Below are positions 44,945-57,634 of a stretch of 64,000 bases of DNA, piece by piece (position 1 is the first letter of the stretch; each line of letters starts with the position of its first letter). The stretch is from Amyloporia xantha (taxonomy: Eukaryota; Basidiomycota; Agaricomycetes; Polyporales; Adustoporiaceae). The notes under the pieces were generated by a model. That model was given only the letters and a program-made list of their open reading frames with translations. It did not search any database and was not told the origin of the DNA. The stretch is from contig JAYKKR010000013.1 in assembly GCA_036971615.1 (NCBI GenBank), forward strand, positions 744,001-808,000, given 5' to 3'. Position numbers and translations under genes: made by a program.

Positions 44945-47900
44945 GACGGTAATGTGACTGTCCAGAGTTTTGAGAAGCTGTTTACGAAAAGTTGTATTCT
45001 TTTGGAAATGTTGCTGATCATGTGCATCTAAATGTGTCTATAGCGTTATAAACCGAATTTGTATTGAAAGCATTTATGGCGGGACTTGCAGACTCGGCTA
45101 GAAGAATACGATACGGTTCCCTCAAGGTACAAAAGGACTATGACATTGTCAGATGGTCCGTCCGTGAAGAGGGTAATGTGCTACAATGCAATGACAATAC
45201 GCCATGCGTCGTAAGAGGGATGATGGTAATACTTGTGGTACTCGCAATTCCTTAGATGTACATATGGGTCAACATTATTCAGCAACATATAAGGGAAGTG
45301 TCCTGAAAGGTATGTCGCATTTACATGGACATCATGGATCCGGGCTGATAGATGGAGAGATTGTGGCCGACGTGTGGCATTTCGGTCTTCGCACGCACTC
45401 GCTGTCACACGGAAAGCCGCAATTCCTTCAAAAGGAATACGAATTGGACAGGAAGGTGTGTACATGCTTGGCTTGCGTTGGCCTGTCGGGGTCGCCCCTG
45501 ATGTAATAATGTGATATAGGAAGTCCGGGAGCTGTTTCATAACTGACCCGCTGTAGGGACTTCGCTTCGGATCCAAGGGCGCTGTTCCGGTGAGTGGGGA
45601 GAGACATAGTTCACACTAGTCTGTCTCCTGCTCTCGGGCATGCACCACGTCATGTGAGTGACTTATCCTCAAACGTTGTTCATACACCCCTTGTGTCACA
45701 GGGAACAAACCGCACCACTAGTTCCACGGAGTCTTTTACCTTGGTAACACATTCCTTGATAGCGGTAGGATCTGCAAACCACATATGAGACCGATCCGCA
45801 CAGCGGATCCAAGTTCTGTCATGACGGGAGGCCATACGTGCCAGTCCCGCTATGGCACCGATAACATGAAAGTACACCCAAAAAAAGAGGCACCGTATTC
45901 CCGTCGCTATCAAGTGTTTGCTCCCATAGCCCTTGCCATCGCGTACCATCCCGCTGACGGTTAGCTCGGTTTGTCGGCCTGCAGAGGCGTCATCTCAAAC
46001 CTCAGCAATACAGGCACTATCACTGGGAACACTGCCCGTTAGATTTTGACTAGACCTCGTCGCTTCAGGGGCGTGGTTCGAGTCAAATGCAGAGCTTCGT
46101 GTCATAAACGATATTCACCGGCCGTCTTTGTGAATCGATCTAGCCGATTGCATGTATTTCCAGAGCGAGAGCGGCGTGCAGGTTATGCTAGGGTGAAGGC
46201 TGATTGTCTTCAATGCTAGCAAAGCCATGAAATGGCCCAAACAGCTGGATATTCACCGAGACAGCGCAAGTACGCAGCATTGCACTAATCTATCTACACG
46301 GCTTCTATATCCAATACACGAAGGTCCGCCAGGGGCGAAAATGAGATTGCTGACTCGACGACTCTCACCGCTTCCTGCGGTGCATTTAGATCGACGATAA
46401 GCTTGCTTATTCAGCGGAAAACGTCCACGAAGGTGATAACGTGAGGTTAGCATTGCCAGCGTCGGAAGTGAAATGGGTCTAGCACGGCTTGCGCGTCGCT
46501 TGGTCGGTTCTTGAGATGCAATATTGAAGTAGACCCAGAGAGGTTACAAGATATATATATCCTTCGACTTGACCGTTGATATTGATTGTGAAAGTGTGAA
46601 ATTCTGCACAGCAGTAATGCTCGTGAGTCTGAGAACAAAATCCTCCGCTATCACCTCAGAAAATGGTCCGAACAAAGAGTAATATTTGAGGGAGCGCGAT
46701 TTCGACGTAAAACAGATCAGTGGAATCTGGAAGACCTCAGGCTCCTGTTACAATAAACATCGGCTGCCGCTCTCCGCAAACGTCATAAAACAATGATATT
46801 GTCAAACGGTACTTTTAACCTGACCCTGAATTAACAGAGGAGAAGAATGCAGAAGAATGCAGATGCTCGCCAACCCTTGTCTCTACCGGTATGTTACGGC
46901 CTATATCAAACTCTCCTGGATCAGGGAATCGATTAATGCTTACGAGCAATCCATTCAATGCCGTTACTCGTCATCCACTACTGCTCACAATCAACGCGGT
47001 AGATGAGCGCAGGCAGATGCATTGAATGAAACCTAGAATCTGGTGCTGTATCATCTATATGCTCGGGCTCGGATCTGTCGGAGTGCAAGTCAAAGAAGCT
47101 CAAGCGCCTGAGTCTAGAACTGGAAATCAATTGGCTCCATCTGGGGCTGCATTGTCTCGCACGTCTAAATCGGAAATCTAACCATACCCGTCCGAGCACG
47201 GAATACTTTGAGACCACTGGCAGCATCCCCGCGATTGTGACAAGATCGGATGGCTTCCATTCTACTGCGAGGCATATGGTACCTGCACGGGGTCTACAAG
47301 AACCGACGACAACCATCACGGGCTCGGGATACGATAGTAACATACATACGCATGGCCGTATTCATAGGCGGATTGAGAATATTTGTGCAATGAGTTGGGG
47401 CCAAGCAGTGCCACTTCAGCAGACAATGTCTGCAGATGGTAACGGGCCATACGTCAAGGGTCGGTTAAAGTATCCGTTGATACGCGTTCGTGGAGGAGTA
47501 TGTGGGGAGAAATGCTCTAAAAGGCAGCTCTTGTTGTTGAGAGGAATTAGGATTTTGTGTCGGATGAGTAGATTGAATCAGCCGTTGGACATAGCCCTGG
47601 CCATAAGGCTGGAACTAGCTTTGGGTGAAAGGAACAGCAGTCTATTGCGGACATGACAATGGCCGCAGATGTTGATCGAACATCCATGGCAGCGTTCCCA
47701 ATAATTAATCCAGACGTGAGGACTAGCAACGACGCGAAAACACGAAGAATGCCCTAGCACGGTTGTAACCGAGTAATATTGAGCGAATGAGGGTAAACTG
47801 AAAGCGTATGCATTGATGGAGGGGCCTGTAATAGGGAGACATGAGATGCCACTCACAATTATTTGTTATCAGTTACGAGCAATCTGCTGCAGCACATGTT

Positions 47901-50900
47901 GCTAGTTGGACATTCCTGGCGCAGTCAAATGCATCATCTCTCTTGCACAGCGCCATCAAGCAGAGGCCCACTTTTGGAACGCAGAGTCATCTATAGAGCG
48001 TACGTGGCCGATAGTGGGTAGGTTATATGACGATACACTGTGGCAGCATTGGAGGTGGTATATTCACCATCAGTGGTCCAATCGCAAAGAGTCCGCAGCT
48101 CACCACTCTATCTTTTGACAAGTCATATCCTTCCGGCAGAGTACCCACGGAGACACGTAGCACGGTGATGACGCGACTTCGCATGGTGTTGCCTTGAGGA
48201 GTCGACGTCCGCCATCTATCGTAGTGCAATCACGGCGAGGTCGGGTCAGCTAAACTCGCAGATGGCTCTGAACACAATGAGAGGATAGAACGTTAGGTGT
48301 GGCAGTGCGATGACCACTTGAGAAAGTGTTGGAGTTCGTTCACGACAAGTCGGGAATGGTGGAACGAGGGCTTGCAGCGACCGCAGCCGCAAGTTGGTCG
48401 GTGGGAAATGTGCATGACAGATAACAATCTGTTACGTTCAGCAGGAGCCTGAATGAGCGTTGAGCCATGAGTCATGGAGAGACCAGTGAAAAAGCGAGGC
48501 TCTGTCAAATCGCAAGGCAATATCGAGGCTGTGCATTTCATACGCGTCACCTCTCGCAAGAGGAAAATATAATCTTGCAACATCAACATCCACTTAAAGA
48601 TGTAAACGAAGTCCCAATCTCATGCTTTTGAAATTGCAAGATGGCAGTTGGTCCAAACATCTCGCCTGCACCAGCTCATGGTAGGAGGGCATTCGCTCCT
48701 TGGGAAGCACCTGGGAGCAACAGGGTAAGCAGCTGTCTGGGCCACTGGGCCGACACTAACAGGCTATGGGAGCTTCGCCGCCAGCGCGGTGTCCACGCCT
48801 TCGGATCCATATTTACGGTCCCAAATCATCCTGATAGCGGAGATTTCAGATTTTCATTCTACAAAATGTGATACCGGCGATGCCGTGGCCCCATTCACCC
48901 GGTTTGCACCCGTGCCGATGAAGATGTTCATTTGTCATTTGTGTTTCCTGAGAATCAGAGCGCGGCTCATCCTCCGCGACGCTGCCGCATCTCGGACCTA
49001 AAGTTGGCATCGTCCTCATGGAAGCAACCATGTAGTAGCATCTGTCACCAATCGCGGTTGAGCCCGACGGTCCACATGTCTACATCGTGTCAGGGTTGAG
49101 CATCTGGCATTTGTCAGGCTCGGATATCGATGCGCAGGGCCGCGAGCAGGGTCAGAGCCTGCCATTAACGAGCTTCTCGACCGCTCAAACTCCAGACATC
49201 ACAGGGTCTATCTAGGCCAATATCGTCAGCTGCGCATTGCTCGAAGATGCGCTGTGGAACGAGACCTGTGTCAACGTAGCGGCCAAACTCTATGGGTTTC
49301 ATCAAGGAATACCGGAGATCTCCTGATAGTCACCAAGCATTTCTACGTTTCGAAAGCATATGATGGAGAAGTCACCCTGTCCGCGCCGAGCTGAGAATAG
49401 TGAACGCCTCGGGGACCATTCTCATTGTGATTTGAGCTGGTGTACATAGCGATACGGCCCAATTTTCGGGCCTGCCTGAGACGCCAAGTCTTGCTAGTAG
49501 GACCCTTGTCTCTATGCAGCCTCATTTAGCCATATATCAGGTTGGGTGTGAATATCTGGTTCAGGAGAAGGAAACCACTTGACCCACTGCGCATGGTGTT
49601 GCACACTCCAGGCGCTTTTCATCATTCTTCGCCGAAGATATCGAATGTTGATCGATGGACGCGTATAGTCTGTATAATTTGAAAGTTGACGTAAGATGCT
49701 ATTGCCAATGTCATAATATCCATAAAATGGCGGCTGTGACGCACTGATGACCAGCAATGCCTATCGATTTCTTAATTTGCCATCTGTCGGCAAGCCCTGT
49801 AATCGTTCTTCCTTCAGCGTAATGCCAAGATAGATCTGTACTTACTACCTGATGAGCACCCATTCGTATATTCGTGAAGGCCAGATGATGTTTCGGAGAC
49901 AGAAGCATATTCGCCACCTTACCCTTCTTGGCCCTCCATGGCGCCACACACGATCTGTCGCCCGCCCGTAACATGCTGCTCGAGACATTCAGATTAATAA
50001 CACATACTTTAGGAATGTCAGAACAAAAGCTGTGCGGTACTCAGCCTGTGCCTTCTTGGCGCGTTCGATTCCGACGACTCGATGTTCAGTACTGCGAACT
50101 TGCGTCCGGTGCATACATACTTCCATATATAGTCTAGTGCTCGGCCACCGCCGCCTTGGCGGACTCCGCCACACTGCCACAAAGGCATTCCTTGTCAATA
50201 TTACCAACTCAAGTTAGTCTCTACGAAACCCTTTCGAGCGTCGTGAGCAGTGTCGGGAAGTGCAAGGAACCTATATGTACTCCATTGGTGCACTTGCAGA
50301 TCCAGGGCATGAACGGTGTTGCTCACAGTATCTCACAGGCGGGACCCAACTTGCAGCGGTATGAGTATCGGCTCATATTGAACGGAACGATTAATTAATT
50401 AATGCCCTTGGTATCATTGGTAAAATGATGCAGAGCTTGCGAAAATTGCCGCATAAAACCATTGTCATGCGGCGGCGTATTTATGTACGTGGTAAAGGCA
50501 TCAAATGCAAAAGTTTAGCTTTGATGTACGTTGTATATCCTCGTACTTTCATAACACGCAAATTGAATCTTCAACTGCCGTCAAGCCAGGGACCGTCAGC
50601 CTTTGCTGAGGACATGCAGTGGCTTAGTCCTGCTTTTCCGAAACGTGCTCGCCAAGTGACTTGGTCAGGGACCAGAACGTCTCACCCCCACCTCCCTCGG
50701 AGCACTTCACATGAAAGCGCCTACTTGTTCTCATCCTAGAAACGTGTTGATGACCCATAGACAACCTGGACATTCACGTATATACAGTGAGGGAGCGTTT
50801 GTGATCTGGTTCAACACCTTGACCGTGTCTTTCCCGAGAAAGTGTAAGTATGCAAGAACGATCATATTCCCATAAAAACGCAAGTGCTGAACGGCATCTC

Positions 50901-52594
50901 ACCGTCTTCCAGTCACAGACCTCGCCGCGAATTTTTGCAACACTTTCGGCGCCTTTTATTTCTGCTGCGGACGCACCACTTGATCTCAGAGCGGTGCGAC
51001 GGCTCGCTACGGTCCGAACTACTGCAAGCAGTGTAGAATTTACGTATATACCCAGCAGCATTGTGAGCGGGTCCGCATCTCGTGCGTCACAATCACTTTC
51101 GTAGGTATAACCTTGTCAATAGCCGATTTACGGCGGATACGGCACTGGCTTGAACGGCGAGGAAAACACAGTAAGCCAAGAGGAAGTGTACGCGTTTAGC
51201 GAGAGGAGGCCTGTGGATACAGGGCGGTAGAGGCTGTTCGTATCTGCGAAACCACACAGGTCTCATTGGACCTAAGCTCCCTGAAGTTGGAATTGCTTAA
51301 GATGTCGCCTAAGCATCGCCAATGCGACCGGCCACATTGGTACGGTTATTGGGAGGCTTCCAGAAGGTCTACGCATCCACCAATGACATTGTTCACCGCG
51401 CACCTAAAACTTCGATTCCACATTGCTGCGATAAGGACGATTGGGTTAGTTTGCGGTCCTCTATCACGCAGACTGATCAGGTATACGACTATTCACTCGT
51501 CTTTTGACCGTGTCAGTTGACTTGCAGACGCCAAAAGCCACCGGATGGATGGTGCCTGGTGAGACAGGACTGCCTCGTTGAAGGTCGCTAGCACCCATTG
51601 AACACGTTCACAGCCTTGCATGCTAGAATTCCACAGATGATCCTGCTGAAGGTACGATTATTTCTGAGAGTAAGTTGTCAGGGATGTCGATGAAACATTG
51701 TACTGCTTGTATATTGTATGTATGCTAAACACTCACCTGCAGGACGGCGTCGTTATGGAGATATGATCTCGCCGGTGTGCAAGCCTGCGATATGACCCGC
51801 ATACGCGCTCAGATATATACAATTTCCATGATGAGAAATGAAACTCCAAGCATAACTCAAAGCACAGAAGTCGGGAAAGAATGTCCAAAACAACATATGA
51901 GTGGTAGACGCGAACCTGACGACCGCTGGAATTCACTCGTGTCCAGACGCCAGTCCTGCACGTAGAATGGCCTAAAGCCTGTTGGTGATGACGATCGGCA
52001 GACTGGCTCTGTTTAACGCGGCAATATCTGCGGTCCTTCGGAGACATTCACGGCGACTGCCGCAGATTAAACCCAGAAGTCTTCTTAAAGTAACGGTCTG
52101 GAGTTAATGTCTGCTACCCTGGCGGCAATGCTCCGCTATGGCGCAATTTGAGCTAGAGTAAGGAACGGCCGTGAGAACAGCCAGTTCCTAGGCCTGTTAC
52201 TCCATCAGACTTATGTAGCAGGTGCTGCGGTGGCGGAGGGGCAAGAAGAACGGTAAGGCCTGAGGGTGGTGCAGAAATCATCCACAAGCACGATTTTGCC
52301 GCTGCCATAAGCGACGGCCAGAATGACATGCCCGAGGAGGCCATCTTCCAGGACGAAGTTAGCTGTGATCTAGAACCTTACGGGAGTCCGGAGATTGTCA
52401 CTCCGTGTGATTGATCTTGAAAGTGATCACAAGAATTTACGGGTTTTTACAACACACGGAAAATCAATATTCATGGATTTGCTGTCGAATAAAGTAGTTA
52501 GAGGCAGGTCAGCCTCGTCAGATGATGCATTTAAACTCTACAGTGTGAAAGGTTGATCGGGCTTCTTGTTATAATCCGTTCGCTTGCGTAAGAC
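44945..52594. other. 7.6 kb without a recognised gene
   Basis: Only short frames on both strands. None carries a family motif, and no convincing multi-exon chain was found. Minus 50774-51061 has a modest protein-like stretch ending at a possible GTCTGT donor. Plus 47237-47656 and minus 46978-47343 overlap as mutual shadows. No long direct or inverted repeat was spotted by eye. It may hold unrecognised small genes or decayed mobile elements. Confidence 0.4.
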
Positions 52595-53908
52595 CTACGG
52601 GCATTTGGTCGGGTCCCAGTCAGTCACAAGTTCTTGCGGCAATGCCGTTAGTACATCACATAATGCCGAATTAAGAAAATGATACCTTCATCAAGGCCGT
52701 CCAAATGGGCTATCTCCTCCGATGTCAGCTCAACATCGTATACATTGAGGTTCGACCTGATACGATCCTTTGAGGAGGATTTTGGCAGTGGTATATATCC
52801 CTATATCGAATGGATTAGATTCTTAGGTCTTGATGGCAAGGAAGCTATCGTACCTTCTGTAGCGAATAACGAAGCAGCACCTGCGCGGGATCTTTGTGAT
52901 ATTTACGTGCAAGACTTGTGATAGATGCATGCTTGAACCGATATCCACGGACAAGGGGCGCCCAGGCCTGTCGGAATATTCGATCAGCAGGTCTGCTCGG
53001 ATATTGTGGTCGGATACCCACCTCGAGAGCAATGCCGTGTTGTCTGCAAACGGAAACAATGTCGGTGCGAGTCATGAAGGGGTGAAGATCAACCTAATGA
53101 ACAGATTTCCCGATGATCTTGCGAAATACAAATTAAATCTCCAGGGTCTGGCATACCTGATTGACTGCAGGCAGTTCCACCCCAGCATCGATCATCTCCT
53201 GCAAGTGTCGCACTCCGTAGTTGCTGACACCGACGCTGCGCACCTTGCCCTCTTTCTTCGCTTCTAAAACGGCCTTCCAACTCTCCGCACGTTTTTGGGG
53301 ACCACCAATAGGCGAGTGGATGAGGTAGAGGTCGACGTAGCCAAGACCACACGTATCAACAGACTTCGCGATCGCCGCCTTGGACGCTGCGTACCCTGAG
53401 TTTGTGCGAAGCTTCGTGGTGAAGAAGACGGACGTGCGCGGGACACCAGATGCGGCACAGAAATCAAGAATAGCGCGGCCGCAGTCATGTTCATTGTAGT
53501 ACCATTCCGCTGAGTCCTGATATTCCATGTCACAAGGTATGGGTTAATTGACCGCACAGAAACAAAAGGTGCATCGGAAGCTGAAGATGCCTTACGATAT
53601 GACGGTAACCGGCCTGCCTCTAGAATGAGCGTTGAGTCTTGTGAAGTACTGTTAGGGCTCACCTCCAACGCACATTTCACAGCCGAGTACGTTTCCTTCC
53701 CATCCATCTCATATGTTCCTGTAATTTACACGATTCAGTCAGCCAGACAGATTCTAGGTTTGTAAACGACTCACCAAACCCCATGATTGGTATCTCATTA
53801 CCGTCACGAAGCTGGGAGAAGCTGGATCAGTTCTACTTCTCCGACAACTGCGCACTGGCTTCAGGGACTTAGGATCACCTTCAGCTTTGATTCCAGAGTG
53901 AGTTCCAT
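52595..53908 (-). CDS. Aldo-keto reductase
   Basis: Nine exons on the minus strand: 53908-53879, 53811-53775, 53718-53663, 53613-53596, 53516-53157, 53093-53022, 52967-52854, 52800-52686, 52632-52595. They encode 279 residues, normal for single-domain AKRs. Family features are LRDGNEIPIMGFGTY, AGYRHIDSAEWYYNE (catalytic Asp and Tyr), FFTTKL (catalytic Lys), YLIHSP (His), KVRSVGVSNYGVRHLQ, VNQVDLHPF, AWAPLV, and PLPKSS near the cofactor site. It is expected to reduce aldehydes or ketones with NADPH in the cytosol; the substrate is open. The 18-nt fourth exon encodes exactly AGYRHI of the signature. Confidence 0.94.
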
Positions 53909-55821
53909 TTGTTTAGAATGCAGAGTGGAAGAAGATCTAGAAGGAGACTTGGGCAATATTGGCACACTGACACAGAAACGCAAGGCTGCGGTTGTCGATA
54001 GTGTTTGCGCGGAGAGTATGCTGGTTGAATGTCGGGAAGTAAGTGGCAGTAACATACAAAGCTCAATGTTTCCTTCTTGACGAGGCGACAGGTTATGTAT
54101 GTCGTCATTCGGCGTCCCGCATGTCCGCTGCCTGGTCTGCAATATTTTACGCAGCCAGAGCGGTCACTCGGTCTACTCGTAGTCTCGTACTGTATGCGCA
54201 ACAGAAAATATCCCAGAGCCAGCAGCCTATAATTCCGGGGTAGAACAGAATTAAAGCTAAAATTGGCCTTCATCGATAGGCTACTGTAGTGTGAGTGTGA
54301 TCGACGTGCACTTGTTACACGATTTCTAGCCGACACACAGAAACGCAACCCAGAAAAAATTGCTCAGTTCGCACATGATAGGGGTTGGTGTCGTAGACAT
54401 TCTTCGTATGGCGTAGTCTGCACAGGCCGTGATGGGTCTCAATGCGCCATACAGAGCGTCTTCACCTATATACGGGGATCCCGACTGGTAGCTGGCTGCC
54501 AGTCACGTGCGTGAGAGGCGTGAGAAAAACAGCCATTGATCCGCGTTGGTCAGTAAGCGTCTGTGAACCACAACGGAGCGTCTCCAGACAAGGGCCCATT
54601 TGTCTTTCTACACTTGGTTAGAGACGGCGCTGCTCCGCCCGCCCGAGCCCAAATGACCTCTAGTCACCATTGTTGCAGGTCTCATGTCAGGTGCCATGTA
54701 CTTATTGAGATTGGACGCATGACATATGACGCTCGATTTCGAAACTTACATTGAATCTTGATCAAGTAGGGACTCGGAACGATGAATCGCTGGGATCATC
54801 ATGTATGCACCGACGCGATATGCAGGGGCATTGCAGGCAGCTGGTGTCATCTTCCATTATCTCCCCCTCATCATTTGCTTCCTCTACAGCATGTAATTTT
54901 AGAGGACTCTTGCTAATGTAGTCCCAAATGCATGCCAAGAACAGCAGCGCCAGGGAGCCGACGAAAAGACAGAAAGACACCAATTGCGACGACCGCCATC
55001 ACGTGAAGACCCGCAACGAGCCTCAGCGAATCCAGAATGTCCTGTCCACGGGGAGGTTCGTTCCCTGAACAGGGCACCGGAACGCGGAACGTCACGTATT
55101 GGCGCCTTAGTGACACACCATCACGCTGGCCACACTGGAGCTTAAGCGCTTGAGCGGTCCCGCCGCCGCCGTGGCGGCCGTCTCCTAAGTGTCGGGCGGC
55201 ACCACTGACTCCGCTAGGTTAACGGCCTCGCGTTCCACTTCTACTTACTGCTAGACGTAGACCATGACGGTCGGGTGGGCACTGAGCGGATGGCACCCTC
55301 CCAGGCTACTACAACTATAATATTGAACTAAGTTTCAATCAAACATTAATATTTCTATATCTCCCGGTCTGCCAGCAGCCGCAGCGTCTGAGCTCTAGCT
55401 ATCCGCGCCGAAGGCGCCCACGATAGGATGTATGGGCGGTGGTCATGGGCCGCTCCCGACGCGAGTAGTGAGTACTGGGCCGCCCGGCTGGCGGTCAAAG
55501 CGACTGTGGCCCTCCCCCTATAGTCACACATGTCACATCACCAGGCACGGTTCCGGGAACATGTTCCGTGAACAAATCTCCCAGCGGACAGGACGTTCTC
55601 AGCGAATCATACACTCGCTTGCTTGTCACGTGAGCGGGTAAATGTTGCGGGTGCAACAAGGTGGAGCTGATTTGTCAGCACCATACACCGTACATCAATT
55701 GATAACCAAATGACAGGTCATTTGGGATCTTGACTGCATACCACGACGACCCAGAGGACTTTGACTCTGACCTTGTGCTTTCCTCTCGCACTTTAACCAT
55801 TGAAACCCGAACAATTTGACC
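53909..55821. other. Intergenic, no gene called
   Basis: 1.9 kb between divergent AKR and RING-like genes. A minus-strand pair of overlapping frames (54762-54983 and 54913-55116) could encode a small protein with one hydrophobic segment, but no start and splice arrangement is convincing. A GC-rich GCCGCC cluster lies near 55160-55182. Confidence 0.45.
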
Positions 55822-57634
55822 ATGGCTACTGCAGAAGTCCTGGCACCGGTTGTATCAGACCGACGGCGTGCACCGTCGCCGGAGGTAATCGATGTCGATT
55901 CCCTCGACGAACAGGAGCTTTTCTATGTTGGTTATCGTGCGCGTTCGCGCGCACCGCTATCAAGGGGCTCGAGTAGTGCGGGCCCCAGTTCTGCCCCGAT
56001 CATCATCGTGGACAGCGACGATGAACAAGACGCCCGAGGCGCTAGTGGCGCATCGCATTGTATGTTGTGGTCTTCATGCATATCTACCTCTGCTTAACGC
56101 TATACACCACCCAGCTATTATCCGACGACCACTCCCTCCACCTCGACCTGTTGAACCCAGGTTTACTCCATCTGTCCACCCGCGTCCCATTTCTGGCCAT
56201 GCATTATTACCCTTTCACACCGGTGGTTCAAATATGGCTCCTCCACCGCCTATCATTCGGCCTAATCCTCAGCCGTTTCCGTTCGAAGCGCAAATTCGCC
56301 ACCTACCACGCCGCGAGCGCACGCCACCTGCTCCCCTTCCGCCACGCGGTGCGGCTCGGTCGCATCACCAACCCGCGATGGGCCTTGGAGGAGGTCTCAT
56401 AGCTCTCAATAGACAAAACGCGATCAACGAGGTCAATCGCCGTGAGGAGGAGGAGCGGCGCCGTCGTCAACTTCAGCAACCAAACGTGCGCCGTATATGG
56501 GATATGCCCCATGCTGCTGACTTCTTGTATGGTGCTCCCCATTGGCAACCTCAACAACCTCAACAACACCTTAACCCGTGGTTTGTGGATGAGGAGGTCG
56601 AGGATGATGACTGGCATTTTGGAAACTTTTTTGATGACCTCTTTGGTGGAATAGGTCTCTTCGTGGGCCTTGGTGCAGATAGGGCAGGTCGTAGCGCGGG
56701 TCGCAATGAACCACCCTACAAGCCGACGTATACACACCCAGAGAAGCCGATGCCAGGCTTTTCGTTCGACTTTGCTCCCCCAGATGTGGCGTCTACTACT
56801 TCGGGCCCGTCCTCGACTGTCATCATATTGGACGAGGATGGCAACGAGGCGACTGGTCGTGCAGCAGAGGTGTCACCAGCCGCTGTGGAGGCAACTATGA
56901 CCCTCGTCTGTGCGCGCTGCATGGACCCGTTGGTTCTATCGACCAATAGCACAGCCAGCGGAGAGGAGAAGAAAAATCGGAAGGTCTGGGCTCTCGGATG
57001 TGGACACATGTTGGATGGGAAGTGTATCGAAGCAATCATGCGTCCACCACCTCCTCCGCCTGTCACTGCTGGACCGGCACTCGTCGCGGATTTCAAGGGG
57101 AAGGGGAAAGCCAGGGCCGATGTCATTCCGGACATGGAAATGGCCCATGAGGCCGAGTCATCCATCTCACATATTGGCAAAGAAGAGAAGGTCCTTGGAA
57201 AGCGACCTCGGGGCTCCGATCGTAAAGGCAAGGGGAAGGCGGTCGACATGCCAGAGGACGATATCCCAATGCCAGGTGCATTTCCTACCGGTTCAACTAT
57301 AGCTGAACAGGAAGTTGAGGACAACTCGATGCGCTCGCGTCTGCGTCCACGATATCCTCGTGGATCGTCGAACACGAGTCGCGGTGCTGTTGTGCAGGCT
57401 GTACCTGATCTACCTACCCGCCCCTCGCGCCCTCTGCCGCGTCGGCGCGGTCAGCCTGGCACCCCTTCACGAGGGAAAGGGAAAGGCAAACGTAAAGCGG
57501 CTGGTAAAACGCCTGAAGGCGAGTATCATTGGCAATGCCCTGTTGCGGGTTGTGGACATGAATGCTTGAGTGCCTGCTACGATGGAGAATGGACAATAAG
57601 TTCAAGCCAAAGCGCGGTTGCCGTCTTTGTATAA
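55822..57634 (+). CDS. RING-like zinc-binding protein with SUMO-interaction-like motifs
   Basis: Exons 55822-56059 and 56115-57634 give 585 residues. Three short hydrophobic-acidic motifs resemble SUMO-interacting motifs: EVIDVDSLDE (21-30), PIIIVDSDDE (59-68) and TVIILDEDG (314-322). The middle is Pro/Arg-rich, with a Glu/Arg-rich coil and a Gln-rich run. Cysteines are arranged as C345-x2-C348, C375-x-H377-x5-C383, and, after about 170 residues with GKGKAR-type basic patches, C554-x4-C559-x-H561. This looks like a RING-type zinc site with a long insertion, though the sixth ligand is unclear. SIMs plus RING would mean a SUMO-targeted ubiquitin ligase (inference). Antisense frames here are shadows. 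Confidence 0.75.

Noticed and set aside
46060..46090. GGTTCGAGTCA string resembling a Pol III B-box
   Set aside because: No acceptor or D-arm partner upstream, and the T-stem does not pair.
56716..57375. 219-codon minus-strand frame
   Set aside because: Antisense to the RING-like gene, whose sense frame has zinc-ligand motifs and correct splice sites.
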